A stretch of DNA of 64,000 bases from Gordonia mangrovi (GTDB lineage: Bacteria > Actinomycetota > Actinomycetes > Mycobacteriales > Mycobacteriaceae). Positions 36,129 to 44,481 of the stretch are shown piece after piece; positions within the stretch are counted from its first letter, which is position 1, and each line of letters starts with the position of its first letter. Location: positions 2,480,001 to 2,544,000 of the forward strand of contig NZ_CP102850.1 of assembly GCF_024734075.1 (NCBI RefSeq). Reading direction: 5' to 3'. The notes under the pieces were generated by a model. It did no database searches and was not told where the DNA came from. It saw only the letters and a program-made list of their open reading frames with translations. Both the position numbers and the translations under genes were made by a program.

Positions 36129-37483
36129 CGGTCGACGCCTCCCATCACCGGATCGATACTGGCGACCGCGGTGATCACGTCGGCCACCATGCCGCCCTCA
36201 CACATCGCTGCCACCGCTTGCAGATTGGTGAACGATGGATCGCGATAGTGCACGCGGTAGGGTCGGGTACCGCCGTCGGAGACCATGTGCACACCGAGTT
36301 CGCCGCGCGGTGATTCCACGGCGATGTAGCACTGCCCGGCCGGTACCCGCATTCCTTCGGTCACCAACTTGAAGTGGTGGATCAGTGCTTCCATCGACGT
36401 GCCCATGATCTTCGCGATGTGTTCGGGAGAGTTGCCCAGACCGTCGGGTCCGAGCGCGAGGTCGGCGGGCCAGGCGATCTTGCGGTCGGCGACCATCACC
36501 GGGCCGGGACGCAGGCGGTCGAGGCATTGTCGGGCGATCCGCACCGATTCCTTCATCTCCTTGACCCGGATCAGATAGCGGCCGTACGAGTCGCAGGTGG
36601 TGTCGGTGATGACGTCGAACTCGTAGTTCTCGTAGCCGCAGTAGGGTTGGGATTTGCGCAGATCGTGTGGCAGGCCGGTGGACCGCAACACCGGACCGGT
36701 GATGCCGAGCGCCATACAACCGGTGAGGTCGAGGTAGCCGACCCCCTGGGTGCGTGCCTTCCAGATGTAGTTGTCGTTCAGCAGATCCTCGAGTTCACCG
36801 AGCCGGGCCGGCAGTACGTCGAGCAGTTCGCCCACCTTGTCGACCGCGTCGTCGGGCAGATCCTGGGAGACACCGCCCGGCCGGATGTAGGCGTGGTTCA
36901 TCCGCAGGCCGGTGATGTATTCGAAGATGTCGAGAATCATCTCGCGTTCCCGGAAGCCGAGGAACATCGCGGTGACCGCGCCGAGTTCCATCCCGCCGGT
37001 GGCCAGTGCGACGAGGTGCGAGGAGATCCGGTTCAGCTCCATCAGCAGCACCCGGATCACACTCGCGCGTTCGGGGATGTCGTCGGTGATGCCGAGTAGC
37101 CGCTCCACGCCGAGGCAGTACGCCGTCTCGTTGAAGAACGGCGACAGGTAGTCCATCCGGGTCACGAAGGTGACCCCCTGCATCCAGGTGCGGTACTCGA
37201 GGTTCTTCTCGATGCCGGTGTGCAGGTAGCCGATTCCGCACCGGGCCTCGGTGACGGTTTCGCCCTCGATCTCCAGGATCAGCCGCAACACCCCGTGGGT
37301 GGACGGGTGCTGCGGACCCATGTTGACCACGATGCGTTCGTCGCCGGGCTGGGCTTCGGCCCGTTCGCGGACGGCGGTGACGATCTCGTCCCAGTCCTGG
37401 CCCGAGACCGTATAGGTCTGGGTGGGGTGCACGTGTTCGGCACCCGAGACGTCGTGGTCGGCGTTGCCGTCGGTGGTCGTCAT
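36125..37483 (-). CDS. nuoD: NADH-quinone oxidoreductase subunit D
   Basis: This 452-aa subunit forms the quinone site with NuoB. Key parts are [18 protein letters not shown] (with the quinone-binding His) near residue 55, [16 protein letters not shown], and the C-terminal DPVMGGVDR typical of NuoD. The ATG at 37483 shares one base with the nuoC stop (TGATG). A longer frame to 37840 lies within nuoC. The M. tuberculosis orphan regulator Rv3143 has been reported to act on Nuo, and its homologue lies upstream of nuoA here. Confidence 0.97.
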   Translation of the reverse strand: MTTTDGNADHDVSGAEHVHPTQTYTVSGQDWDEIVTAVRERAEAQPGDERIVVNMGPQHPSTHGVLRLILEIEGETVTEARCGIGYLHTGIEKNLEYRTWMQGVTFVTRMDYLSPFFNETAYCLGVERLLGITDDIPERASVIRVLLMELNRISSHLVALATGGMELGAVTAMFLGFREREMILDIFEYITGLRMNHAYIRPGGVSQDLPDDAVDKVGELLDVLPARLGELEDLLNDNYIWKARTQGVGYLDLTGCMALGITGPVLRSTGLPHDLRKSQPYCGYENYEFDVITDTTCDSYGRYLIRVKEMKESVRIARQCLDRLRPGPVMVADRKIAWPADLALGPDGLGNSPEHIAKIMGTSMEALIHHFKLVTEGMRVPAGQCYIAVESPRGELGVHMVSDGGTRPYRVHYRDPSFTNLQAVAAMCEGGMVADVITAVASIDPVMGGVDR

Positions 37484-38214
37484 CAGTTGTAGGACCTCCG
37501 CTGATCCGGTGGCGCGATGCGGGTGCCTTTGTACTCCACCGGAACTCCGCCGAGCGGGTAGTCCTTGCGTTGCGGATGGCCCTGCCAGTCGTCGGGCATC
37601 TCGATCCGGGTGAGTGAGCGGTGTCCGTCGAAGACGATGCCGAAGAAGTCGTAGGTCTCGCGTTCGTGCCAGTCGTTGGTCGGGTAGATGTCGGTGAGGG
37701 TGGGGATGTGCGGGTCCCTGTCGGGGGCCGCGACCTCCAGCCGCACGCGGCGATTGTGGGTGATCGACGCCAGCGGATACACCGCGTGCAGTTCCCGGCC
37801 GGAGTCGTCGGGATAGTGAACCCCGTTGACGCCCAGGCACAGTTCGAAACGCAGTGTGTCACGGTTGCGCAGTGTGAGTGCCACCGGCCGCAGGTGTGCG
37901 CGGCGCACGTGGATCGTCATCTCGTTGCGGAAGACCACCACCTTCTCGACCGCGTCATCGTAGGTGGGAGCTTGTGGTGCCGACATCTCGGCGAGGCCCG
38001 CCGCGAGTTCATCGGCGATCTCGTCGAAGTAGCCGCCGAACGGACGACTGGAGCTACCGGGCAGGGTGACGGCCTGGATGAGCCCGCCGTATCCGGAGGT
38101 GTCGCCGCTGCCGTGCACCCCGAACAGGCCTTTGCGCACGCCGATCTGCTCCGAGCCGGTCTGCTCGGCCCGGGTCATGTCGCCGGCCACCCGCGGGGTC
38201 TGCCGCTCGGTCAT
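37483..38214 (-). CDS. nuoC: NADH-quinone oxidoreductase subunit C
   Basis: This 243-aa peripheral subunit has the 30-kDa signature: [17 protein letters not shown], then [25 protein letters not shown] and the C-terminal [18 protein letters not shown]. An N-terminal extension of about 50 residues is typical of actinobacteria. The ATG at 38214 overlaps the nuoB stop; the longer frame to 38781 lies in nuoB. Confidence 0.97.
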   Translation of the reverse strand: MTERQTPRVAGDMTRAEQTGSEQIGVRKGLFGVHGSGDTSGYGGLIQAVTLPGSSSRPFGGYFDEIADELAAGLAEMSAPQAPTYDDAVEKVVVFRNEMTIHVRRAHLRPVALTLRNRDTLRFELCLGVNGVHYPDDSGRELHAVYPLASITHNRRVRLEVAAPDRDPHIPTLTDIYPTNDWHERETYDFFGIVFDGHRSLTRIEMPDDWQGHPQRKDYPLGGVPVEYKGTRIAPPDQRRSYN

Positions 38215-38765
38215 CGCAGCAGACCCTTCATCTCGATGGTCGGTTTGGCCTGCAGCGCAGCCTGTTCGGCTGCCCAGACGGCCTGTTCCCGATTGACGCC
38301 GAGGGGCATCTGCTGGATCTGTTCGTGCAATTTCAGAATCGCGTGCAGCAGCATCTCCGGGCGTGGCGGGCAGCCGGGCAGGTAGATGTCCACCGGGACC
38401 ACGTGGTCGACGCCCTGCACGATGGCGTAGTTGTTGAACATGCCGCCCGACGATGCGCAAACGCCCATGGCCAGTACCCATTTGGGTTCGGTCATCTGGT
38501 CGTAGATCTGCCGCAGTACCGGAGCCATCTTCTGGCTGACGCGACCGGCGACGATCATCAGGTCGGCCTGGCGTGGGGAGGCGCGGAAGGCCTCCATCCC
38601 GAACCGGGCGAGGTCGTAACGTCCGGAGGTGGTGGCCATCATCTCGATGGCGCAGCAGGCCAGACCGAAGGTGGCCGGCCACAGCGAACCCTTCCGCATG
38701 AACCCGGCCAGATCCTCGACGGTACTCAGCAGGAACCCGCTGGGCAGCTTCTCCTCGAGCCCCAT
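38211..38765 (-). CDS. nuoB: NADH-quinone oxidoreductase subunit B (cluster N2)
   Basis: This 184-aa subunit holds cluster N2. The tandem cysteines are in [10 protein letters not shown], with the other ligands in [12 protein letters not shown] and [16 protein letters not shown] lies 7 bases before the ATG. It is separated from nuoA by 70 bases that contain a strong hairpin, the only real gap in the operon. Confidence 0.97.
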   Translation of the reverse strand: MGLEEKLPSGFLLSTVEDLAGFMRKGSLWPATFGLACCAIEMMATTSGRYDLARFGMEAFRASPRQADLMIVAGRVSQKMAPVLRQIYDQMTEPKWVLAMGVCASSGGMFNNYAIVQGVDHVVPVDIYLPGCPPRPEMLLHAILKLHEQIQQMPLGVNREQAVWAAEQAALQAKPTIEMKGLLR

Positions 38766-38796
38766 CGGCGCACCTCCTCACGTGTAGCGGCGTTCC

Positions 38797-38826
38797 CGGT
38801 ATCTGCCCGGCGTCGGGCAGATACCG
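38797..38826 (-). repeat. Strong RNA hairpin between nuoA and nuoB
   Basis: CGGTATCTGCCCG (38797-38809) pairs perfectly with CGGGCAGATACCG (38814-38826) around a 4-base loop. It begins 9 bases after the nuoA stop and ends about 30 bases before the nuoB start. No T-run follows on the minus strand, so it is more likely an mRNA stabilising or processing element, or a leaky attenuator, than a terminator. Confidence 0.8.
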
Positions 38827-38835
38827 AGCGAGTGG

Positions 38836-39261
38836 TCATTCCCAGGCAAGCCCTCCGCGACGCCATTCGTAGGCGTAGGCCACGGAGACGTTGACGATGA
38901 ACAGCGCCATCGCCGCGAGACCGAACCAGCCGAGGAGGTCGAAGGCGACCGCCCACGGATAGAGGAAGACGATCTCGATGTCGAAGATGATGAAGAGCAT
39001 CGCGGTGAGGTAGTACTTCACCGGGATGCGCTGGACGGTTCGTTCGGTGATGCGTGATGCGGTGAGCACGCCACCGGTCGAAGCGTCGCCGGTGGGTGTC
39101 AGAGTGTGGGATTCGGTGTGCGGTTCGATACCGCACTCGTACGGTTCGAGTTTGGCGCGGTTGTACCGTTTCGGTCCGATCAACATCGCGATGCCGACCG
39201 AAAAGACCGCGAACGCCACAGCAATTGCCCCGAGGACCATGATCGGGACGTAGGCGTTCAT
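38836..39261 (-). CDS. nuoA: NADH-quinone oxidoreductase subunit A
   Basis: This 141-aa subunit has three membrane helices and the conserved LEPYECGIEP loop with its cysteine, followed by KYYLTAMLFIIFDIEIVFLYPWAV. It heads the 14-gene operon. GGGGAGG lies upstream of the ATG. A palindrome overlaps the likely promoter 25-50 bases upstream. Confidence 0.97.
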   Translation of the reverse strand: MNAYVPIMVLGAIAVAFAVFSVGIAMLIGPKRYNRAKLEPYECGIEPHTESHTLTPTGDASTGGVLTASRITERTVQRIPVKYYLTAMLFIIFDIEIVFLYPWAVAFDLLGWFGLAAMALFIVNVSVAYAYEWRRGGLAWE

Positions 39262-39285
39262 ATCGTGACGGCCTCCCCACAGTCG

Positions 39286-39315
39286 GTGTCACATGTGAGC
39301 TGTGACACAAGACTA
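39286..39315 (-). promoter_or_regulatory. Candidate nuo promoter with palindromic operator
   Basis: On the minus strand TAGTCT (39310-39315) is a TANNNT -10 box. Immediately downstream GTGTCACA (39286-39293) and TGTGACAC (39301-39308) form a perfect 8-bp inverted repeat with a 7-base spacer. It would cover the transcription start and the early transcribed region, a repressor-like position. The binding protein is unknown. Confidence 0.55.
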
Positions 39316-39345
39316 CTAGCGGGGGAGCCGCCCTTGTCGGGGTTT

Positions 39346-39801
39346 CTAGAGTTCGGCGTTTCTCAGCAGGTCGACCAGGGTGGTGGACAAGGCGATCGGG
39401 TCCACCGGCAGCGTCGCGGTGGCGTCGGCACGCGACCAGTCGGCGAGCCAGCGGTCGTCGGCCCGTCCCAGGAGCAGCAGGATCGGCGGACACGGATCGA
39501 TCTCGTCACGCATCTGCTTGGCGATGCCCATGCCCCCGGCGGGTGCGGCCTCACCGTCGAGGATGGCGACATCGATCGCGCCCGCATCGAGCTGCGCGAA
39601 CACCATCGGTGCGGTGGCGACCTCCACGAAGCTGAGCTCGGGCAGAGCGGGATCGGGGTTGCGCCCCAACGCGCCGACGACAGCTGCGCGGGTGTCGGAA
39701 TGGTCCGAATACACCAGAACCCGCAAGACCACAGCGGGATCGCCATCCGGACGACGCAGCGAGGGCTTCTCGTCGCGGCCGGGGTCTGTCACGTCGAGCA
39801 C
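39346..39801 (-). CDS. Atypical orphan receiver-domain protein (Rv3143-like)
   Basis: This 151-aa protein has a CheY-like fold without an output domain: VLRVLVYSDHSDTR at strand 1, and an aspartate in VAILDGEAAPAGG at the phosphoacceptor position. The usual lysine before the last helix is not evident (TATLPVDPIAL). The M. tuberculosis counterpart Rv3143 also lies upstream of nuo and has been reported to modulate complex I through protein contact. The GTG start at 39801 gives the full frame. It is 84 bases upstream of nuoA and co-directional. Confidence 0.8.
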   Translation of the reverse strand: MLDVTDPGRDEKPSLRRPDGDPAVVLRVLVYSDHSDTRAAVVGALGRNPDPALPELSFVEVATAPMVFAQLDAGAIDVAILDGEAAPAGGMGIAKQMRDEIDPCPPILLLLGRADDRWLADWSRADATATLPVDPIALSTTLVDLLRNAEL

Positions 39802-39920
39802 ATTACCGCGCCGCCTCGGCCCGGAGTGTGCAGAATCGCCGCGACGGGGTGCGGTTGCTGCGGAGGGCCCGGCCGCATACGGCGATCGACCACCGGCCGG
39901 GAGGATCGTTCCTGCAATCG

Positions 39921-39966
39921 GTCCCCTCAGCTCTTTCCGAGGGGATATCCCCTCGGACGACGCTGA
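39921..39966. repeat. Palindromic repeat, family 2, copy 1
   Basis: TCCGAGGGGATATCCCCTCGGA (39936-39957, written here as two halves TCCGAGGGGAT and ATCCCCTCGGA) is a perfect 22-bp palindrome. Flanking TCAGC (39927-39931) and GCTGA (39962-39966) extend it. The sequence TATCCCCTCGGAC and the flanking TCAGC/GCTGA recur at 59325-59387. It lies between the ddl stop and the Rv3143-like start, a stretch of 214 bases with no gene. Confidence 0.75.
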
Positions 39967-40015
39967 GATGGCTGATTTCAGTCACTGCCACGAGCAAGCC
40001 CGAGCCGCCCAGCCG

Positions 40016-41095
40016 TCAGTGCTCGGTGGAGAACCCGACCCGCCGCCGGTGGTTGTCGAGCGCCAGCGCGACGAGCTGATCGATCAGGTCGGGATAGCTG
40101 ATCCCGGTGGCCTCCCATAGTTTCGGGTACATGGAGGCCGGGGTGAATCCGGGGATGGTGTTGACCTCGTTGAGCAGCCAACCGCGGCCGTCGGCCTCGT
40201 AGAAGAAATCGACCCGCGCCATACCCGCGCAGCGCAACGCCGTGAACGCCTTCGCGGCCAGATCGCGCACCTCGCGGGTGGTGTCGGCGGGCAGGTCGGC
40301 GGGGATCACCAGCTTCGCCGCGCCGGTGACGTACTTGTCCTCATAGTCGTAGAACTCGCTGCCCGGCACGATCTCTCCTGGCACCGACGCCTCGGGTGCG
40401 GTATTGCCGAGCACCGCCACCTCAACCTCGCGCGCGGTGACCGCCTCCTCGATGATCACCACGTCGTCGTAACGCAGCGCAAGGTCGATGGCCTTGTCGA
40501 GTTCGGCCGCGTCGTGGGCCTTGGTGATGCCGACCGACGAACCCAGGTTGGCCGGTTTGACGAATACCGGCAGTCCCAACTCGGACACGGCGCGGTCGAC
40601 GATGTCGTTCGGGTCGTCGATGCCGTCGCGGAACTCCACCCACCGGCACTGCGGGATGCCGGCTTGCTCGGCGACGATCTTGGCCATCGCCTTGTCCATG
40701 CACAGCGCCGACGACAACACCCCGGCGCCGACGTAGGGCACCTTGAACAGTTCGAGCATCCCCTGGATGGTGCCGTCCTCGCCATGCGGGCCGTGCAGCA
40801 GCGGGAGCACCACCGTGATTGCCTGCTCGCCGGTCTCGCCGCGGATCGCGGCGAGCGGTTCCACCTCGGTGCCGGCCGGTTCCAGCCGGTCCGGTAGGTC
40901 ACTGCCCTCGACCAGCGCCGCGATGGCCTTGTCGTTGCGCAGCCACATCCCCGACTTGGTGATACCGATCGGGACCAGGTCGTACTTGCTGCGGTCCGCG
41001 GCGGCCAGCACATGGGCGGCGGTGACACAGGAGACGTCGTGTTCGGCGGAGACACCGCCGTAGAGGACGACCAGACGCAGCAGGGGTGAGGCCAT
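40016..41095 (-). CDS. ddl: D-alanine--D-alanine ligase
   Basis: This 359-aa ATP-grasp enzyme joins two D-alanines for peptidoglycan. Signatures are LYGGVSAEHDVSCVTA at the N-terminus, LLHGPHGEDGTIQGMLE, FVKPANLGSSVGITKA, and the metal/ATP site ARVDFFYEADGRGWLLNEVNTIPGFT. The ATG at 41095 lies 7 bases after TATCGT (41103-41108, minus strand), a leaderless-type start; a longer frame to 41272 would overlap murF. murF is divergent, 94 bases away. Confidence 0.96.
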   Translation of the reverse strand: MASPLLRLVVLYGGVSAEHDVSCVTAAHVLAAADRSKYDLVPIGITKSGMWLRNDKAIAALVEGSDLPDRLEPAGTEVEPLAAIRGETGEQAITVVLPLLHGPHGEDGTIQGMLELFKVPYVGAGVLSSALCMDKAMAKIVAEQAGIPQCRWVEFRDGIDDPNDIVDRAVSELGLPVFVKPANLGSSVGITKAHDAAELDKAIDLALRYDDVVIIEEAVTAREVEVAVLGNTAPEASVPGEIVPGSEFYDYEDKYVTGAAKLVIPADLPADTTREVRDLAAKAFTALRCAGMARVDFFYEADGRGWLLNEVNTIPGFTPASMYPKLWEATGISYPDLIDQLVALALDNHRRRVGFSTEH

Positions 41096-41189
41096 GGCCC
41101 ACACGATACGTCCACGGTGTCGTTCGGGTCGTCTGGGTTTCTGCTGTCGGGTGTGGGGCAGGCGGCGTCGGGCCTTGTAGCGTTGCGGT

Positions 41190-42509
41190 GTGCACTTCAG
41201 GGCGAGTGAGATCGCGGCGGCGGTCAACGGGCGGCTGGTCGGCGACGACGTGGAGATCTCCGGCGTCGGCATCGACTCCCGGAGCGTGCAGGCCGGGCAA
41301 CTGTTCGTGCCGATCGTCGCCGCCCGCGACGGGCACGAATTCGTCCCGTCGGCGCAGGCAGCCGGCGCCGCGGCCTATCTGAGCTCGGAGGGCAGCCTGC
41401 CGCATGTCGGGCTGCCCGCGATCACCGTCACCGACACCGCCGCCGCGCTGGCCGACCTCGGCGGCGCGGCCCGCGACCGGCTGCCCGATCGGGTCGTCGG
41501 CGTGACCGGATCGGTGGGCAAGACCTCCACCAAGGATCTGCTGGCCGGCGCGCTGGCCACCACATTCCGCACCACCGCCAGTGAGAGGTCGTTCAACAAC
41601 GAACTGGGCCTTCCGCTCACCCTGGCCAACGCCGCCGCCGACACCGAGGCCGTGGTGGTCGAGATGGGCGCCCGCGGCATCGGCCACATCGACCTGCTGT
41701 GCTCCATCGCGCGCCCCACCGTCGGCGTCATCACCCGCGTCGAAGGCGTCCACCTCGAACTGTTCGGCGACATCGACGCGGTCGCGCGCGCCAAGGGTGA
41801 ACTCGTCGAGTCACTCCCGGTGGACGGCCTCGCCGTGCTCAACGCCGACGACGAGCGAGTCGCGGCGATGGCCGACCGCACCGACGCGGGGGTCCTCACG
41901 TTCGGGCTCGGATCGTCGGCAGACGTCCGTGCGTCCGGCGTGGCGCTCGACGACCAGCTCCGGGCTTCTTTCCGGCTCCACTCACCGTGGGGCGACGCCG
42001 ACATCGCGCTCGGGGCCCGCGGTGAGCATCAGGTGCCCAACGCCTTGGCCGCGATCACCGCTGCGGCCTGGTTCGGCGTGCCCGTCGAGCGGCTGGCCGA
42101 CGGTCTGCGCGGTGCGAGTCTGTCCGGACTGCGCATGGACCTCACGACCTCCGCCGCCGGCGTGCTCGTCCTCAACGACGCCTACAACGCCAACCCCACC
42201 TCGATGGCTGCGGCGCTGCGGTCGCTGGCGACGCTCGACGCAGGCCGTCGGGTCGCGGTACTCGGGACGATGGGTGAACTCGGCGCCGGCTCGGCCGCCG
42301 CGCACCAGTCGGTCGCCGAGCAGGCGCGTGAGCTGGGCATCGAGGTGATCGCGGTCGACGCCCCCGACTACGGCGAGTCGGCCCGGCATGTCCCGGACGT
42401 CGACAGCGCCGTCGCCGCTTGCGCCGACCTGGCCGCCGGTGACGCGGTGCTGATCAAGGCCAGTCGCGCCGCCGCCCTCGAACGAGTCGCGCACGCGCTG
42501 CTCGCCTGA
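41190..42509 (+). CDS. murF: UDP-N-acetylmuramoyl-tripeptide--D-alanyl-D-alanine ligase
   Basis: This 439-aa Mur ligase adds D-Ala-D-Ala to the UDP-MurNAc tripeptide. The ATP loop GVTGSVGKTSTKDLLA (about residue 108), SFNNELGLPLTLA, VVEMGARGIGHI and NDAYNANPTSM are diagnostic of MurF. The GTG start lies 6 bases after TAGCGT (41178-41183). It stands next to divergent ddl, its substrate supplier, and not inside a dcw cluster, so it may be a second MurF or a relocated sole copy. Confidence 0.93.
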   Translation: MHFRASEIAAAVNGRLVGDDVEISGVGIDSRSVQAGQLFVPIVAARDGHEFVPSAQAAGAAAYLSSEGSLPHVGLPAITVTDTAAALADLGGAARDRLPDRVVGVTGSVGKTSTKDLLAGALATTFRTTASERSFNNELGLPLTLANAAADTEAVVVEMGARGIGHIDLLCSIARPTVGVITRVEGVHLELFGDIDAVARAKGELVESLPVDGLAVLNADDERVAAMADRTDAGVLTFGLGSSADVRASGVALDDQLRASFRLHSPWGDADIALGARGEHQVPNALAAITAAAWFGVPVERLADGLRGASLSGLRMDLTTSAAGVLVLNDAYNANPTSMAAALRSLATLDAGRRVAVLGTMGELGAGSAAAHQSVAEQARELGIEVIAVDAPDYGESARHVPDVDSAVAACADLAAGDAVLIKASRAAALERVAHALLA

Positions 42510-42524
42510 CCCGCACGTTCCAAA

Positions 42525-42584
42525 GACCTCACCTGCCGTCACAGACCGCGGTCGCGCGGAAGGTCGTTCGCCACAGGTGAGGTC
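42525..42584. repeat. Imperfect palindromic repeat, family 1, copy D
   Basis: GACCTCACCTG (42525-42535) pairs perfectly with CAGGTGAGGTC (42574-42584). Inner arms include AGACCGCG and GAAGGTC around the CGCG core. It lies between the murF stop and the stop of the AbiEi/DUF559-like gene, so two genes converge on it. Confidence 0.87.
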
Positions 42585-42606
42585 CGTGGCCATCGAGCCG
42601 GCCGCG

Positions 42607-43563
42607 TCACGCCGCGGCCTCCGACGACAGCATCCGGCGCAGCCGAGCCAGCCACGGCTCTCGTTGCTCGATGTCTTCCCATCCCCAGTGGATCAGCCGG
42701 TTGCCGAGTTCCACGATCGCATCGCTGCGGCCCTTCTCGTAGAGCAGCCGCTGCTGCCCGTCGTCGCCGGTGTACTTCGACTTCCCGTCGCTCTCGCCGA
42801 CCACGCCGAGTTCCCGCCAATAGAAGTCCACTCGCGCGACCCAGTTGCCCACTGCGTCATACAGATCCACCTGCAACTCCGGTGTCGGCAGTCCGGCGTC
42901 GAGCATCTCCATGCGACTTCGGGATTCCAGGACCGACTCGGCCGCTCCGTCCAGTGCGGCGATCACCCGGCGCGCCTGCGCGGCACCCGTCATACCGGCG
43001 ACGAGATCGAGCTCGTTCGCCAGGTCGTCAACGGTACACAGCTCGGCGTGCAGTGCGGCGTCGCCGACCGCGATCGCCGGAATCCGCGGCGCGGTGCGGG
43101 CGATGTCGACGACGACGCGCGCCGGCGCGACCACGGCCACGTCGTCGATCGTCACCGTCGACACGGGACGTCGATCCACCACGACGTGCATCACGCTCGT
43201 GGTTCGCGATCGCGACTTCGTGCCGTTCTCGACCATCGTCACCCGGTCGGTGTCCAGGCCCCACACCGGCAGCCCCAGCACCGCGGCCGCCGACGACCCG
43301 GCCAGTGCCCGCGGCGATCCGGGACTGCGCCGCGTCCAGGCAAGCGCCAGTTCACGATGCCGTTGTTCGGGCGTCCCGTCGAGCAGGTCGGTCGGTATGA
43401 GCACGCCCGAGCCAAGCGCGGTGAGCGTGCCCGCCCGCTGCGCCGCCCGGATCTCGTGATCGGCATAACCCGAAGTGAGGAGTTCGGCGCGGTTGACCGC
43501 ACCCGTCAGCGATGCGAAACAGTCCATGAACATAGGACGCAGCAGACCCGCCGACGGTTGCAT
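42607..43563 (-). CDS. AbiEi-antitoxin-like / DUF559-type protein
   Basis: This 318-aa protein resembles a common actinobacterial family with an N-terminal winged-helix region (VNRAELLTSGYADHEIRAAQRAGTLTALGSG), a middle domain (VMHVVVDRRPVSTVTIDDVAVVAPARVVVDIAR), and a C-terminal Vsr/PD-(D/E)XK-like segment (VARVDFYWRELGVVGESDGKSKY) containing the Asp, Glu and Lys expected of that nuclease fold. It is usually annotated as a type IV antitoxin-like protein without a partner toxin, and none is seen here. Met codons at 43533 or 43527 are alternative starts. Family-1 hairpins lie just outside both ends. Confidence 0.75.
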   Translation of the reverse strand: MQPSAGLLRPMFMDCFASLTGAVNRAELLTSGYADHEIRAAQRAGTLTALGSGVLIPTDLLDGTPEQRHRELALAWTRRSPGSPRALAGSSAAAVLGLPVWGLDTDRVTMVENGTKSRSRTTSVMHVVVDRRPVSTVTIDDVAVVAPARVVVDIARTAPRIPAIAVGDAALHAELCTVDDLANELDLVAGMTGAAQARRVIAALDGAAESVLESRSRMEMLDAGLPTPELQVDLYDAVGNWVARVDFYWRELGVVGESDGKSKYTGDDGQQRLLYEKGRSDAIVELGNRLIHWGWEDIEQREPWLARLRRMLSSEAAA

Positions 43564-43569
43564 CGACGT

Positions 43570-43639
43570 GCAGAAACCCCACCTGTCGGGAGAGACCCTC
43601 CGCGCTACAGAGGTCCCCGACGACCGGTGAGGTTTCTGC
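43570..43639. repeat. Imperfect palindromic repeat, family 1, copy E
   Basis: GCAGAAACC (43570-43578) pairs with GGTTTCTGC (43631-43639); further arms CCTGTCGGG and CCCGACGACCGG continue inward to the core CTCCGCGC. It begins 7 bases upstream of the AbiEi-like start codon and ends 10 bases before the stop of the tipA-like gene, so it fills the gap. Confidence 0.87.
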
Positions 43640-43648
43640 GGTTCGCGA

Positions 43649-44422
43649 TCAGTGCTGCTGGTCGGCGTTGGCGACGATGACGTCGCGCACGTATTGCGCC
43701 AGACCCGCGGCCCGCTCGTCGTAGTGCTCGGTGAACCGGGGGTCGGCGAGGTACATCTGCGCCAGGTTCACCTGCATGTCGTGGCTGCAGTCGTAGAACC
43801 GGTTGATCGATGCCCGGTGCTCCTCGGCGAGCGCGTTGGCCTCCGGTGAGCCCGGCGCGACGCCGGCAGCCATAGCCTCGGCGAGCCGCGCCTCGAGAGC
43901 GTCGGTGTCGGCCTTCACCTCCTGCCAATCACCCTTCGAGTACGCGCCGGTGCGCTGCCGGCTCTGTTGCCACGCATCGGTGTCGCCCCAGCGTTCCTCG
44001 GCCTCGGCCGCGTACTCCTCGCCCGGCCAGTCGTCACCGAAGATCTCGGCCTGTTCGGCAGCCGTCAGCTGTATGCCCTTCTTCTTCGCATTCATCATGT
44101 CCTCCACAGCGGCGACCATTCGGCGCAAGCGATCGATCCGGTCGGTCAGCAACTCGTGCTGATCACGCAGATGCGCCATCGCATCCACGGTCGGATCGTC
44201 GAGCAGGGTCGCGATCTGCTCCAGTGAGAACCCGAGTTGCCGGTAGGTCAGCACCTGATGCAGCCGTTCGACATCCACATCGTCGTAGACTCGATACCCG
44301 GCGCCGGTGCGTCCCGACGGCACCACCAGACCGACATGGTCGTAGTGATGCAGCGTGCGGACGCTGATCCCGACGAGCCGGGCGATGGCGCCGACCGTGT
44401 ACTCGTGCTCCGAATCGCTCAC
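43649..44422 (-). CDS. MerR-family regulator with TipAS drug-binding domain
   Basis: This 257-aa protein has a MerR DNA-binding domain (EYTVGAIARLVGISVRTLHHYDHVGLVVPSGRTGAGYRVYDDVDVERL), a dimerisation helix, and from about residue 115 a TipAS domain (WQQSRQRTGAYSKGDWQEV, HRASINRFYDCSHDMQVNLAQMYLADPRFTEHYDE). TipAS binds thiopeptide antibiotics covalently through a cysteine; one lies in YDCSHDM. A GTG at 44431 is an alternative start. A MerR-type operator precedes the gene. Confidence 0.93.
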   Translation of the reverse strand: MSDSEHEYTVGAIARLVGISVRTLHHYDHVGLVVPSGRTGAGYRVYDDVDVERLHQVLTYRQLGFSLEQIATLLDDPTVDAMAHLRDQHELLTDRIDRLRRMVAAVEDMMNAKKKGIQLTAAEQAEIFGDDWPGEEYAAEAEERWGDTDAWQQSRQRTGAYSKGDWQEVKADTDALEARLAEAMAAGVAPGSPEANALAEEHRASINRFYDCSHDMQVNLAQMYLADPRFTEHYDERAAGLAQYVRDVIVANADQQH

Positions 44423-44438
44423 ACCCGACACTGTGGTG

Positions 44439-44460
44439 CCTCACGCTGCGTCAGGGTCAA
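44439..44460 (-). promoter_or_regulatory. MerR-type operator/promoter of the tipA-like gene
   Basis: On the minus strand TTGACC (44455-44460) is a -35 box. CCTGACGC-A-GCGTGAGG (44439-44455) is a 17-bp near-perfect palindrome lying in the spacer, and CACAGT at 44430-44435 is the -10 at 19 bases, the long spacer typical of MerR targets. The GTG at 44422 follows 7 bases later, suggesting leaderless autoregulated expression. Confidence 0.65.
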
Positions 44461-44481
44461 GGGAGTCGGGGTCACGGCCGG

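Noticed and set aside
42607..43563. Type IV toxin-antitoxin locus
   Set aside because: The AbiEi-like domain has no adjacent AbiEii-type toxin gene, so a working pair cannot be claimed.
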